Source: DATBJG01 sp963790545
GTDB lineage: Bacteria; Acidobacteriota; Vicinamibacteria; Vicinamibacterales; JAMQPK01
Direction: 5' to 3'
NCBI GenBank assembly: GCA_963790545.1
Contig: CAWBPA010000019.1
Location: forward strand, 1 to 64,000
Length of the DNA: 64,000 nucleotides
Part shown: positions 26,673-35,445 of the stretch, piece after piece
Numbering within the stretch: the stretch's first letter is position 1
Layout: each line of letters starts with the position of its first letter
Notes under the pieces: model-generated
Database searches by the model: none
What the model was told of the DNA's origin: nothing
The model's input: only the letters and a program-made list of their open reading frames with translations
Program-made: the position numbers and the translations under genes

Positions 26673-27080
26673 TTATTTCGGCCGCACGATGAGTTCGCCC
26701 CGCATCGTCTTGCACCCATCGTCGATGGTGAGATTGCAGTAATACGGAAATCGACCGGGCTGGTCCGCTCGAAATTCGAAGACGACGGTCTGGCCAGGGC
26801 TCACGCGCTTGGCGATGCGGTAGCCGTCGATGGTAAAGCTGTGGGCAATGTCTTCCGTGCGAAGGGTGATCTTGACGAGGTCGTCCTGGCGAACGTCCAA
26901 CTGTTGAGGTGTGAACGAGTACTTGTGGGCGTTGACTGTAAACTCCCGCTGCGCCACGTCCTGAAGCGACGAATTGGCCGCAGATACCGAGCCGGACCGC
27001 AGCCAGACGGCAACCGCGCCGAGTGCCAGCAGGAGGATCGCGACGGGAAGTGCGAGCCGGATCTGGTGCGGGAATCGCAT
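26673..27080 (-). CDS. Membrane-anchored cupredoxin with an unusual ligand set
   Basis: ATG 27080 behind GGAGG, 135 residues. One TM or signal anchor at about 9-27 (LALPVAILLLALGAVAVWL), then a single cupredoxin domain (about 47-135) with strands FTVNAHKYSFTPQQLDVRQDD and TVVFEFRADQPGRFPYYC. Candidate copper ligands are His80 (AHSF), Cys115, Cys123 and Met126. In CuA/COX2-like domains the spacing C-x3-C-x3-H-x2-M is expected. Here the second Cys position is Ile and the His position is Cys123, so the site is not canonical. It could be a modified type 1 site or a non-electron-transfer copper binder. It is transcribed away from pnp. Confidence 0.82.
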   Translation of the reverse strand: MRFPHQIRLALPVAILLLALGAVAVWLRSGSVSAANSSLQDVAQREFTVNAHKYSFTPQQLDVRQDDLVKITLRTEDIAHSFTIDGYRIAKRVSPGQTVVFEFRADQPGRFPYYCNLTIDDGCKTMRGELIVRPK

Positions 27081-27162
27081 ACGGCCTCCAACTTTGGAAC
27101 TTTGGGGCGAGGGAGCTCCAATGGATTAGACGCCGCCGTTCGGCTTGCGGTTTGCGACCGCG

Positions 27163-29335
27163 CTACTCCTGCCCCCGGGCGTGCCGCTCACCGCGGGGCT
27201 TGTTGTCGCGATCTGTGGTTCCTCCCGTCGAGGCTGTTGCCCCTTCTTCCTGCAACAACGCCTTTCGGCTCAGCCTGATCTTGCCGCTCGGATCGATGTT
27301 GATGACCTTCACCATCACCTGCTCGCCTTCTTTGAGTTCGTCGCGCACGTCCTTGACACGATGGTTGGCGATTTCCGAGACGTGAAGGAGACCATCGGTG
27401 CCGGGCATGATTTCGACAAAGGCGCCAAAGTCTGTGATCCGCTGCACCTTGCCCATATAGATCTTGTTCAGTTCGGGGGTGGCGGTGAGCTCCTGGATGA
27501 TGGCAACGGCTTTCTGGGCGGAACTTTCGTCGGCAGACGCGACGTTAACCCGTCCATCGTCTTCCACGTCGATCTTCACGCCGGTCCGGTCGATGATGCT
27601 CCGAATCATCTTGCCGCCGGGGCCGATGACGTCTCGGATTTTGTCCACCGGAATCTTGATGGTGATGATGCGCGGCGCGAACGCGGAGATCGAAGACCGC
27701 GGCGCCTTCATCGTCTCTTCCATCTTGGCGATGATCTGGAGGCGACCCTGGCGCGCCTGTTGAAGCGCCTCGCGCATGATGGCCATCGTGATGCCTGTCA
27801 CCTTGATATCCATCTGGAGCGCGGTGACGCCCTGGGCCGTGCCCGCGACTTTGAAGTCCATGTCGCCGTAGTGATCCTCTGCGCCGGCAATATCCGAGAG
27901 GATGGCGTACTTGCCGGTCTTCTCGTCCATGATGAGACCCATGGCCACCCCGGCCACAGTCGCCCGCAAGCGGTACTGCGGCATCCATCATGGCCAGCGA
28001 TCCTCCACATACCGAGGCCATCGAGGACGAGCCATTGGATTCCAGGATGTCCGACACGATGCGGATCGTGTAGGGGAACGCTTCCTCTGACGGGACCATC
28101 GGCGAGAGCGCGCGTTCTGCGAGAGCCCCATGACCCACCTCGCGCCGGCCGGGGCCTCGGAGGAACGCAACCTCGCCCACTGAGAATGGCGGGAAGTTGT
28201 AATGCAGCATGAACCGCTTGTACATCTCTCCGTCGACCATTTCGATTTTCTGTTGGTCTTCGGCCGTGCCAAGCGTCACCGTGACCAGGGCCTGGGTTTC
28301 ACCACGTGTGAACACGGCCGATCCATGCGTGCGCGGTAATACGCCCACTTCGGACCAAATCGGACGAATCTCGTCGAACTTGCGGCCGTCGAGACGGACG
28401 CTGTGCCCGAGCACCTCGTCGCGCAGTACTTTCTCCTTCAGCTCTTTGAAGATCGCTTTCGCCTCGAGCTTCCGCTCGACCTCTTCTTCGGGAATCGAGG
28501 CGATGAGATCGTCGAGGAGTTGGTCGACTCGATCGTAGTTTTCCATCTTGCCCCGAATCCGCATGGCCTCGCTCAGCGGTATCAGGACTTTCTCTTCGAC
28601 CTCGCGATAGAAGTCGTGGCCGATTTCCTTCCTGGCGACTGCAAGCTTTTTCTTGCCTGCCTCTCTCGCAAGGTCATCTATCACTGCCACGATCTCTTTG
28701 ATCGCGGCGTGTCCAGCCTCGAGCGCTCGGACGACCTCTTCTTCGGTAATCTCTCTGGCGCCGGCTTCAACCATGACCAGGCCATCGCGGCTTCCGGCCA
28801 TGATGAGATCCACACGGCTCTGCTTTCGCTGTTCGTAGGTGGGGTTGATGACGTACTCACCGTCCAGCAGCCCGACACGGACGCCGGCAATCGTCTTTTC
28901 GAATGGAATTTCCGACAGGGCCAGAGCGGCCGACGCGCCAGTGATGGCAAGCACGTCCGAGTCGTGGTCGGAATCGGCCGACAGCACGAGAGCGATCACC
29001 TGTGTTTCGTGGCGCCACCCCGATGGAAACAGCGGGCGAATCGGTCGATCGATGACGCGACTGGTCAGCACTTCCTTTTCGGCCGGCTTCCCCTCGCGTT
29101 TGAAAAAGCCGCCTGGGATCCTGCCCGACGCGTAGGTGTACTCACGATAGTCGACCGTGAGCGGCAGGAAGTCGATTCCTTCGCGGGCACTTGCCGCATA
29201 GCAGGCCGTGACGAGGACAATCGTGTCGCCCAGCCTGACGAGCACGGCCCCGTCGGCTTGCTTGGCCAGCTTGCCTGTTTCAATCGAGAGAGTGCGCGAG
29301 CCGAGTCGGAGTTCGCGTGTATGCATGGTGTTCAT
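27163..29335 (-). CDS. pnp: Polyribonucleotide nucleotidyltransferase, reading frame broken once
   Basis: Phosphorolytic 3'-5' exoribonuclease of the degradosome. ATG 29335 or 29326 begins MHTRELRLGSRTLSIETGKL. The first RNase PH domain, the alpha linker domain and the start of the second RNase PH domain (HGSAVFTRGETQALVTVTLG, ESNGSSSMASVCGGSLAMMD) are in one frame. The continuation ATVAGVAMGLIMDEKTGKYA and the KH (IRDVIGPGGKMIRSII) and S1 (GKVQRITDFGAFVEI) domains are in another. The break is at about 27967 and fits one extra base (CTT G CGG). Total length would be about 724 residues, normal for PNPase. It follows rpsO, the usual order. The conserved sequence on both sides argues for a sequencing error. 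Confidence 0.93.
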
Positions 29336-29375
29336 TCTTTTCAATTGCAGGCAAACCGGCAGGCTGTGGGAATGA

Positions 29376-29645
29376 CTACTTGCGGATGCCCAGCCGGTTG
29401 ATCAGCTCGGCGTACCGTTCTGTGTCCTTACTCTTGAGGTAGTCCAGCAGTCGCCGCCGCTGCCCGACGAGTTTCAGGAGCCCGCGGCGGGAATGATGAT
29501 CCTTTGCGTGAATCTTGAAATGTTCCGTGAGATAGCTGATCCGCTCACTGAGGATTGCGACCTGAACTTCCGGCGACCCCGTGTCGGCCTCGTGAGTCTT
29601 GTACGCGCCAATGATTTCGGTTTTCTTTTCCCTGGTGAGCCCCAC
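29376..29645 (-). CDS. rpsO: 30S ribosomal protein S15
   Basis: 89 residues, the normal S15 length. GTG start at 29645 behind GGAGG. The sequence MGLTREKKTEIIGAYKTHEA followed by DTGSPEVQVAILSERI and HSRRGLLKLVGQRRRLLDYL is diagnostic of S15. It binds 16S rRNA early in 30S assembly. It lies between truB and pnp as in most bacteria. A 9-bp inverted repeat brackets its ribosome binding site and start codon. Confidence 0.98.
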   Translation of the reverse strand: MGLTREKKTEIIGAYKTHEADTGSPEVQVAILSERISYLTEHFKIHAKDHHSRRGLLKLVGQRRRLLDYLKSKDTERYAELINRLGIRK

Positions 29646-29688
29646 TGGTGACCTCCGCGCGCGGCCCAGGAAAGCGCGTGCTCACCAG
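29632..29688 (-). promoter_or_regulatory. Inverted repeat enclosing the rpsO ribosome binding site (possible S15 autoregulatory leader)
   Basis: CTGGTGAGC (29632-29640 on +) is exactly complementary to GCTCACCAG (29680-29688). In the transcript the left arm is in the leader and the right arm covers the first rpsO codons, so the GGAGG and GTG lie in the loop. A second partial match (CACTGGTGACC) could form an alternative pairing. S15 represses its own mRNA in several phyla through unrelated leader structures, so a control role is plausible but inferred. Confidence 0.5.
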
Positions 29689-29775
29689 ACCGCCGCTTCC
29701 ACACTCAGCCTTCCAGGCGCCGCGATGATGCGGTGCCCCAGACTGAGGTGCTTTGCCGCAAGAAGACCAAACATT

Positions 29776-30687
29776 TTACCCTACAACAACATCCGGATGC
29801 AAAAGGCCTTGCGGGCCACATGGCCGGGCAATCGCAACGAGTTGCCCTTCCTCGTTCAGCAGCCGTACGCGTGCCGCATCCATGGGTGCGCTTCGAACCA
29901 TCTCCGGGGGACCGACGACGTTGCCACGCGCGGCCCGTCGCGCACCGTCACCGGTCAGGATGGCGGAAGGGAGGCCGGGGAGCAGCTCCGACATCGGAAT
30001 CAGGAGCTCTCGGACGTCGGTCGAATCGCGTTCGATACGTTCGAGCGGGGTTGCCCGGTCGAGGCGAAACTCGCCGCTGCGTGTGCGCCGGAGCGCCTGA
30101 AGGCACGCCCCGGTCTCGAGCCGTATGCCGATCTCGTGCGCGAGCGAACGTACATAAAAACCGCTGGAGCAGACGAGATGAAGCGTCAAAACGTCGGATT
30201 GTAACTCCACCATCGTGAGCTCGCGGACAAAGACACGGGACGGTGGTGGGTTGACCGCCGCGCCGCGGCGCGCCAGCACGTATGCGCGCGTGCCATTAAT
30301 CTTCTTGGCCGAGTAGGGTGGGGGCTGTTGCAGCAAGGGGCCACGGAAGTCCTTGAGAACCTCCTCAACCCGCTCACGCGCGATCGGCCCCGGGGGTTGG
30401 CGACGCCCCCGCGGATCTACAGGACGCCCGGTCATGTCGTAGGTATCGGTCTCCAGGCCAAGCCGAACGTGTGCGTCGTACGCCTTGTCGGCGCCGATGA
30501 GAAACTGAACGAGGCGCGTGGCGCGGCCCAGAACGAGCGGCAGCACCCCGCTCGCAATCGGGTCGAGCGTACCCGTGTGCCCGATGCGGGTGACCCCTGT
30601 CGCACGCCGCATCCGCGACACGACATCGTGCGACGTGGGACCTTCGGGCTTGTCGATGACGAGTAGGCCGTTCAATTCAGAAGGCAA
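29776..30687 (-). CDS. truB: tRNA pseudouridine-55 synthase TruB
   Basis: 303 residues. The N-terminus NGLLVIDKPEGPTSHDVVS and the catalytic-Asp motif GHTGTLDPIASGVLPL are hallmarks; YDMTGRPVD, PYSAKKINGTRAYVLARRG and CSSGFYVRSLAHEIG complete the core. It ends with a PUA-like C-terminal region (ARVRLLNEEGQLVAIARP). The start is a TTG at 30687 or a TTG at 30675 (MNGLLVIDKP); no clear ribosome binding site favours either. It modifies U55 of the T-arm in most tRNAs. It is part of the rimP-to-pnp operon. Confidence 0.95.
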   Translation of the reverse strand: MPSELNGLLVIDKPEGPTSHDVVSRMRRATGVTRIGHTGTLDPIASGVLPLVLGRATRLVQFLIGADKAYDAHVRLGLETDTYDMTGRPVDPRGRRQPPGPIARERVEEVLKDFRGPLLQQPPPYSAKKINGTRAYVLARRGAAVNPPPSRVFVRELTMVELQSDVLTLHLVCSSGFYVRSLAHEIGIRLETGACLQALRRTRSGEFRLDRATPLERIERDSTDVRELLIPMSELLPGLPSAILTGDGARRAARGNVVGPPEMVRSAPMDAARVRLLNEEGQLVAIARPCGPQGLLHPDVVVG

Positions 30688-30699
30688 AGCTGAGAACCT

Positions 30700-30738
30700 G
30701 CAGCGCGCCTCAGCGCTCTTCGGCGAGCTCTGCGTGAA
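30700..30738. repeat. Degenerate 9-bp repeats between nrnA and truB
   Basis: Read on the - strand the stretch falls into nonamers of the CGCAGAGCT / CGCCGAAGA / GCGCTGAGG type, matching the family at 26578-26634 and 35403-35430. No gene lies in the gap 30688-30789. Confidence 0.5.
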
Positions 30739-30789
30739 GTCTTTGGAACTGAGACTCCGAAACAGCGAGGCGAGCCAGTCGCGGGCGAC

Positions 30790-31806
30790 TCAGGGTGCCG
30801 TCCTCTGCACCGTTTCCTCAGTCGTCTGCAGCCCGTTTGCCTCGATGGCTTCGATGACCCGCGCACTGACGACCGGCCTGACTTTCTCGTAGCTGCCGAT
30901 GACGGTGAAGCCCGACGCATTACGGTGGCCGCCTCCACCAAAGCTTTTGGCGACGGCACCAACATCGATGGCGCCCTTCGACCGCAGACTGACACGGTAG
31001 TGGTCCGGTTCGATCTTCCTGAAAAACGCCACCGCTTCGATCTCCTTGACCGTGAGCGGCATGTTGATCAGACCCTCCGTGTCGTCGTAGGTGGCTCCCG
31101 CCGTTGCCGCAATGGCCTGATCCAGATAGATGAAGGCGAGCCGCCCCGACTGATCCAGCTGCATCGTATTGAGGACGGCGCCAAGCAGCCTCAATCGGCC
31201 CAGGCTGTTGTTGTCGAACACAGCGCGCGCAAGCGTCGCGGGCTCGACGCCCGCCTCTACGGCCCGCCGACAGATATCGAAAGTTTTTGCGCTGATGCCC
31301 GAGTAATGGAAGCCGCCGGTATCGGTGAGCAGGGTCAGATAGATGTTCGTGGCAATTTCGCGCGTGAAGGGGACACCCAACGCCTCGATGACGTCGTACA
31401 CCATCTCACCGCAGGCGGCAACGTTTTCGTCGAACCAGTTGATGCCGCCGTACATCACGTTTCCAGGATGATGATCGATATTGATGATGAAGTACTGCTC
31501 GAGCCCTGAAACCCCCGTGCGCCCCAGGTCGCTGCATTCGAGGATGATTGCCGCATCGAAGCTTCCCTGCGCGCGGTCGCCGAGCACAATGTCGCGGACG
31601 CCAGGGAATCCAAGGAGCTGGGCTGGCGCCGGATCTCGATTGAGAATGTGCACGTCCTTCCCGAGCTCACGTAACGCGAAGGCCATGGCGAGCTGCGAGC
31701 CGATCGAATCGCCGTCTGGCCGAGCGTGAGAACACAGGAGGAAGCGCTGGCGTGTCTGGATCTCTGTCCGGATCTGGTCTATCAAGCTCTCCCGCAGATT
31801 ACTCAT
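30790..31806 (-). CDS. nrnA: DHH-family phosphoesterase, NrnA-like (nanoRNase/pAp phosphatase)
   Basis: ATG 31806 gives 338 residues and overlaps the end of rbfA; the longer frame to 32046 is antisense-like. DHH motifs: LLCSHARPDGDSIGSQLAMA (motif I), IILECSDLGR, INIDHHPGNVMYG (the DHH motif) and TDTGGFHYSGIS; the C-terminal DHHA1 domain has GGGGHRNASGF. NrnA degrades 2-5-mer RNA and dephosphorylates pAp. It lies between rbfA and truB, a common arrangement in Gram-positive and acidobacterial operons. Confidence 0.93.
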   Translation of the reverse strand: MSNLRESLIDQIRTEIQTRQRFLLCSHARPDGDSIGSQLAMAFALRELGKDVHILNRDPAPAQLLGFPGVRDIVLGDRAQGSFDAAIILECSDLGRTGVSGLEQYFIINIDHHPGNVMYGGINWFDENVAACGEMVYDVIEALGVPFTREIATNIYLTLLTDTGGFHYSGISAKTFDICRRAVEAGVEPATLARAVFDNNSLGRLRLLGAVLNTMQLDQSGRLAFIYLDQAIAATAGATYDDTEGLINMPLTVKEIEAVAFFRKIEPDHYRVSLRSKGAIDVGAVAKSFGGGGHRNASGFTVIGSYEKVRPVVSARVIEAIEANGLQTTEETVQRTAP

Positions 31807-32185
31807 CACCCTCGTGCTCCGGTTGTGTGCGTGCCCGGTCGGTTTCATGAATCTCTTGGAGCAGGCGCTCGAGACGCTCTTGCTGCTCGACCGATTCGTC
31901 GAAGACGAACTGAATCTCCGGAACGCGTCGTAGCCGTAATCGAGATCCAATCTGCCGCCGGATGAACGGTGTCGCACGGTCGAAAGCGCTGCGAGTCGCC
32001 CGCCGCGCGCGATCGTCGCCCAGGCTCGTGTAGTAGATTCTCGCAATCTGGAGGTCGGCCGTCACGTGAACGCGCGTCACGGTGATGAAACCCAGACCCG
32101 GATCCTGCAGCTCACGCGCAAGCAGATCCGCCACTTCGGCTCGAATCTGGTCGCCAATACGATCGGGCCGGGATCCTTGGGGCAT
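31799..32185 (-). CDS. rbfA: 30S ribosome-binding factor A
   Basis: 128 residues. The N-terminus PDRIGDQIRAEVADLLAREL, the central LGFITVTRVHVTADLQIARIYY and SRLRLRRVPEIQFVFDESVE are typical of RbfA, a KH-fold factor for late 16S maturation. The acidic C-terminal tail is normal. The stop TAA overlaps the nrnA start region (ATGAGTAA), so translation is coupled. The upstream gap to ylxP carries heptamer repeats. Confidence 0.96.
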   Translation of the reverse strand: MPQGSRPDRIGDQIRAEVADLLARELQDPGLGFITVTRVHVTADLQIARIYYTSLGDDRARRATRSAFDRATPFIRRQIGSRLRLRRVPEIQFVFDESVEQQERLERLLQEIHETDRARTQPEHEGDE

Positions 32186-32190
32186 TGTTC

Positions 32191-32290
32191 AAGTGTGAAG
32201 TCTCAAGTCTAAAGTCTGAAGTTTCAAGGTCATGGGCCACAAACTCAGATGCACACTTCAGACTTGAGCCCTGAGAATTGAGTCTTCCGA
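32191..32290. repeat. Inverted 7-bp-period repeat array (AAGTCT type)
   Basis: The left part reads as consecutive heptamers GAAGTCT, CAAGTCT, AAAGTCT, GAAGTTT. The right part (about 32256-32287) holds the complementary words ACTTCAGACTTGAG and TGAGTCTT. It fills the gap between rbfA and ylxP and resembles 58662-58748. Confidence 0.8.
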
Positions 32291-32295
32291 AGGCA

Positions 32296-32580
32296 CTATT
32301 TCAGGAATTCCAGCTCGGTGCGTGTAATCAGGCCTGGCTCCGTCCGCTCGATCTCGTCAATGACGGCCGCCAATTCACGGTCGGCATGCGGCTCGGAATT
32401 GGAAACCGTCACGATCCCCAGCCCGGCCCGCTGCCACAGATCCTGATGGTCGACTTCGGCGACCGCCACATTGAACTTCCTGAGGCGATCTTTGACCCCA
32501 CGCAACACCATTCGTTTGTCCTTCAGCGACTGTGCGCCGGGGATGTGGAGCTCGACAGACAGGAGACCGACGACCATCAC
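32296..32580 (-). CDS. ylxP: DUF503/YlxP-like protein
   Basis: 94 residues from GTG 32580 or ATG 32577. The sequence VGLLSVELHIPGAQSLKDKR and RGVKDRLRKFNVAVAEVDHQ, followed by LWQRAGLGIVTVSN, is typical of DUF503 proteins, small factors encoded beside infB and rbfA and linked to translation or ribosome maturation. The infB stop is 5 bases upstream, inside the short palindrome AGGAGCTACGCTCCT (32581-32595). Confidence 0.93.
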   Translation of the reverse strand: MMVVGLLSVELHIPGAQSLKDKRMVLRGVKDRLRKFNVAVAEVDHQDLWQRAGLGIVTVSNSEPHADRELAAVIDEIERTEPGLITRTELEFLK

Positions 32581-32585
32581 AGGAG

Positions 32586-35378
32586 CTACGCTCCTACGGC
32601 CACTCGTTCCATTGTGAACACTTCAATGACGTCGCCGACTTTGATGTCGTTGAACCGTTCGAACCCGATACCGCACTCGAAACCGGCCTTCACCTCGCTG
32701 ACGTCATCCTTGAACCGACGCAGTGAGCCAATCTTGCCCTCGTAGACCACGATATTGTCGCGTAACAGCCGTGCCTGGGTCTCACCGCTGCGCGTGATGC
32801 GTCCCTCCGAGACCAAGCAGCCCGCGACGACGCCGAACTTCGGCACCTTGAAGATGTTCCGGACTTCCGCCGAGCCCAGACGGACTTCCTTGAAGCTCGG
32901 TTCGAGCAGACCGGCCATCGCCTTGCGCATTTCGTCGGTCACGTTGTAGATCACCGAGTGATGGCGGATGTCGACGCTCTCGCGTTCGGCAAGGGTTTCG
33001 GCGTTTCTGTCGGGCCTGACGTTGAACCCGATGATGACCGCGTTCGACGCCGACGCCAGCAGCACGTCGGATTCGTTGATCGCACCCACGCCCGAGTGAA
33101 TGATCCGGATCCGGACTTTTTCGTCAGACAGCTTCGTGAGCGTGTCTGCAAGGACTTCCGCCGAGCCCTGGACGTCGGCCTTGATGACAATCGGGAGCTC
33201 CTTCACACTCCCTTCGGCAATCTGTTGCTGCAGCGACTCGAGCGTAAGCCGGCTGCCCTTGGCGCCGAGCGCCTTTTCCTTGGCCTGGGTCTGCCGGTAC
33301 ATCGCAATCTGCCTCGCCTTGGCGGCATCGGCCAGCGCCTGGAACGCGTCACCAGGCTGGGGCAGTCCGGCGAGACCAAGGACTTCGACGGGCGTCGAAG
33401 GGCCCGCCTGCTTGGTGGGCCGACCGCGGTCGTCAATGAGCGCACGGACCCGACCGACGATAGGTCCGGCAATGAACGTGTCACCAACGTGAAGCGTGCC
33501 GTCCTGCACCAGAATTGTGGCGACGGGACCACGACCGCGATCGAGCTTGGCCTCGAGCACGGTTCCCGATGCACTACGCTTGGGATTGGCCTTGAACTCG
33601 CCAATGTCGGTGACGAGCAGGATCATTTCAAGCAGCAAGTCGAGATTCTGCCGTTTCTTGGCCGAGACCTCCACGAACACCGTCTGGCCGCCCCAGTCTT
33701 CGGGCACCAGATTCAGATCGGCGAGCTCGCGCTTGACGCGCTCCGGATTGGCATCGGGCTTGTCAATTTTGTTGACGGCCACGAGGATCGGGACGTTCGC
33801 AGCTTTCGCATGGTCGATCGCTTCGCGCGTTTGCGGCATGACGCCATCGTCGGCGGCCACCACGAGCACGACCACGTCGGTGACCTTGGCGCCGCGTGCG
33901 CGCATCAAGGTGAACGCTTCATGACCTGGCGTGTCGAGAAACACGATGCTGCGCTTGTTGACCTGGACGTGGTACGCGCCGATGTGCTGAGTGATGCCGC
34001 CGGCTTCGCGCTCGGCCACGCGAGTCTCCCGGATGCCGTCGAGCAACGTCGTCTTGCCGTGATCGACGTGGCCCATGACCGTGACGACCGGGGCACGCAT
34101 GACCAGATCGGCCGTGCTGGTTTCGCCGGTTTCGACCTGCAACAGCTCCTGTTCGAAACTGCGAAGCTGGACGTCAGCACCGAACTCGCGGGCGAGCATC
34201 GTGGCTGTTTCGGTATCGACGACCGAGTTGATCGTCATCATCAGCCGCTTGTCGAGCAGCTTCTTCAGGACGTCCTTCACCCGCACCTCGAGCTTGTCGG
34301 CCAGATCCTTGACCGTCATGCCCTCGACGAGCGTAATCGTGCGCGTCACCGGAGGCGGTGCCGCTGGCGCCGCAGGTACCGGCCGCGGTTCGCGCCGTTC
34401 CTCGCGACGCTGCATCGCCGGGCGAGCGCCCCCAGGTGCAGCCGGTCGCATGCCGGGTCGTTGGGGGAACGGTGCACCCGGTCGCGGCGGATAGCTGGTG
34501 CCGGGTCGTGGCGCTCCTGGTGGTTGAGTGCGCACCGGTTGTGAGGGCAGCGGGCGCGGTCCGCCCGGTGTCGTCAGCGGTCGCGATGGCGGCGGTCCCG
34601 CGGGTCGTGGTGGCGACACTGGACGAGTGGCCCCCGGTGCCGCTCCTGCCGGACGCTGACCGGTCGGATGAGCCGCCGGTGCCGCTGGTGGACGTGGGGC
34701 AGCTGGTGCGGACGCCGGAGGTCGTGCAGTGATCGGAACGCCGGCCGGCCGGCCGCCCTGTGGAGCTTGAGCCGGTGAGGGAAGTGGAGCCGACGGCCCA
34801 CCGCGCGCCGATGGGTCCTCGATGCGCAACCGGATACTTGGGGGAACCATTCGACCCACTGGGGGTGGCGGCGTTGGCCGCGCAGCCGCCGGTGGTGGAG
34901 GCTCAATCTCAGCAGGGGGTTCGACAACCTCTACCACTTCCTCTTCCCGATCGGTCGATGCGATTTCGGCGACCTGCGGCTCGGGCTCAACCGCGAGAGG
35001 CTCCGCCATCGGTGTCTCGAGAGGCGGCTCGTCCGCAGCCGGTACCTCCGCGACGATAACCGCAGGCGGGCGCACAGTCTTGACGAGCCGCGGCGGCCCA
35101 AGTGTCGGCGCGGTCGGCTTGGGCGGTTCGACTTTCTTGGCGACGGGTCCGGACTTCTTGCCTCGCACGACAGGAGTTTCGGCAAACATGTCGCCGCCGG
35201 GGAGGATGATGTTCCGCTGGCGTGCAAGTCGCTCGACGAACTGCCGCGCAACGACCTCTTCGATCGTGCTCGAAGCGCTCTTCAGTTCGATGCCATGATC
35301 GCGCTTCAGCAGAGCCATCACTTCCTGGCTCGTCGTGCTCAGCAGCTCCGCAACCTTGTAAATCCGGATTGTGGCCAT
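32586..35378 (-). CDS. infB: Translation initiation factor IF-2
   Basis: 930 residues from ATG 35378. The N-terminal IF2N domain starts MATIRIYKVAELLSTTSQEV. A Pro/Ala/Gly-rich disordered region spans about 110-340. A second N-terminal IF2 module (VKDLADKLEVRVKDVLKKLL) precedes the G domain at about 430-600, with G1 GHVDHGKTTLLD, G3 DTPGHEAF and G4 NKIDK. Domains 2-4 follow and end in FTMERVAVGA. IF-2 is the GTPase that places fMet-tRNA on the 30S subunit. It lies between nusA and ylxP in the conserved operon. Confidence 0.97.
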   Translation of the reverse strand: MATIRIYKVAELLSTTSQEVMALLKRDHGIELKSASSTIEEVVARQFVERLARQRNIILPGGDMFAETPVVRGKKSGPVAKKVEPPKPTAPTLGPPRLVKTVRPPAVIVAEVPAADEPPLETPMAEPLAVEPEPQVAEIASTDREEEVVEVVEPPAEIEPPPPAAARPTPPPPVGRMVPPSIRLRIEDPSARGGPSAPLPSPAQAPQGGRPAGVPITARPPASAPAAPRPPAAPAAHPTGQRPAGAAPGATRPVSPPRPAGPPPSRPLTTPGGPRPLPSQPVRTQPPGAPRPGTSYPPRPGAPFPQRPGMRPAAPGGARPAMQRREERREPRPVPAAPAAPPPVTRTITLVEGMTVKDLADKLEVRVKDVLKKLLDKRLMMTINSVVDTETATMLAREFGADVQLRSFEQELLQVETGETSTADLVMRAPVVTVMGHVDHGKTTLLDGIRETRVAEREAGGITQHIGAYHVQVNKRSIVFLDTPGHEAFTLMRARGAKVTDVVVLVVAADDGVMPQTREAIDHAKAANVPILVAVNKIDKPDANPERVKRELADLNLVPEDWGGQTVFVEVSAKKRQNLDLLLEMILLVTDIGEFKANPKRSASGTVLEAKLDRGRGPVATILVQDGTLHVGDTFIAGPIVGRVRALIDDRGRPTKQAGPSTPVEVLGLAGLPQPGDAFQALADAAKARQIAMYRQTQAKEKALGAKGSRLTLESLQQQIAEGSVKELPIVIKADVQGSAEVLADTLTKLSDEKVRIRIIHSGVGAINESDVLLASASNAVIIGFNVRPDRNAETLAERESVDIRHHSVIYNVTDEMRKAMAGLLEPSFKEVRLGSAEVRNIFKVPKFGVVAGCLVSEGRITRSGETQARLLRDNIVVYEGKIGSLRRFKDDVSEVKAGFECGIGFERFNDIKVGDVIEVFTMERVAVGA

Positions 35379-35445
35379 TCAGTTTTCAGTTCTCAATGAT
35401 GAAACGCAGAGTTCGCAGAGTCCGGCGACCTCAGCGTTGAAGTAT
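35379..35445. repeat. Short mixed repeats between infB and nusA
   Basis: Contains CAGTTTTCAGTTCTCA (7-bp period) followed by ACGCAGAGTTCGCAGAGT (9-bp period). The gap of 67 bases has no gene. The same two word types occur in other gaps of this window. Confidence 0.55.

Noticed and set aside
28403..29401. A 332-codon + strand frame opposite pnp
   Set aside because: It is the antisense shadow of the conserved PNPase frame.
32958..34544. A 528-codon + strand frame opposite infB
   Set aside because: It is a composition shadow of infB, rich in Arg, Asp and His, with no recognisable domain.
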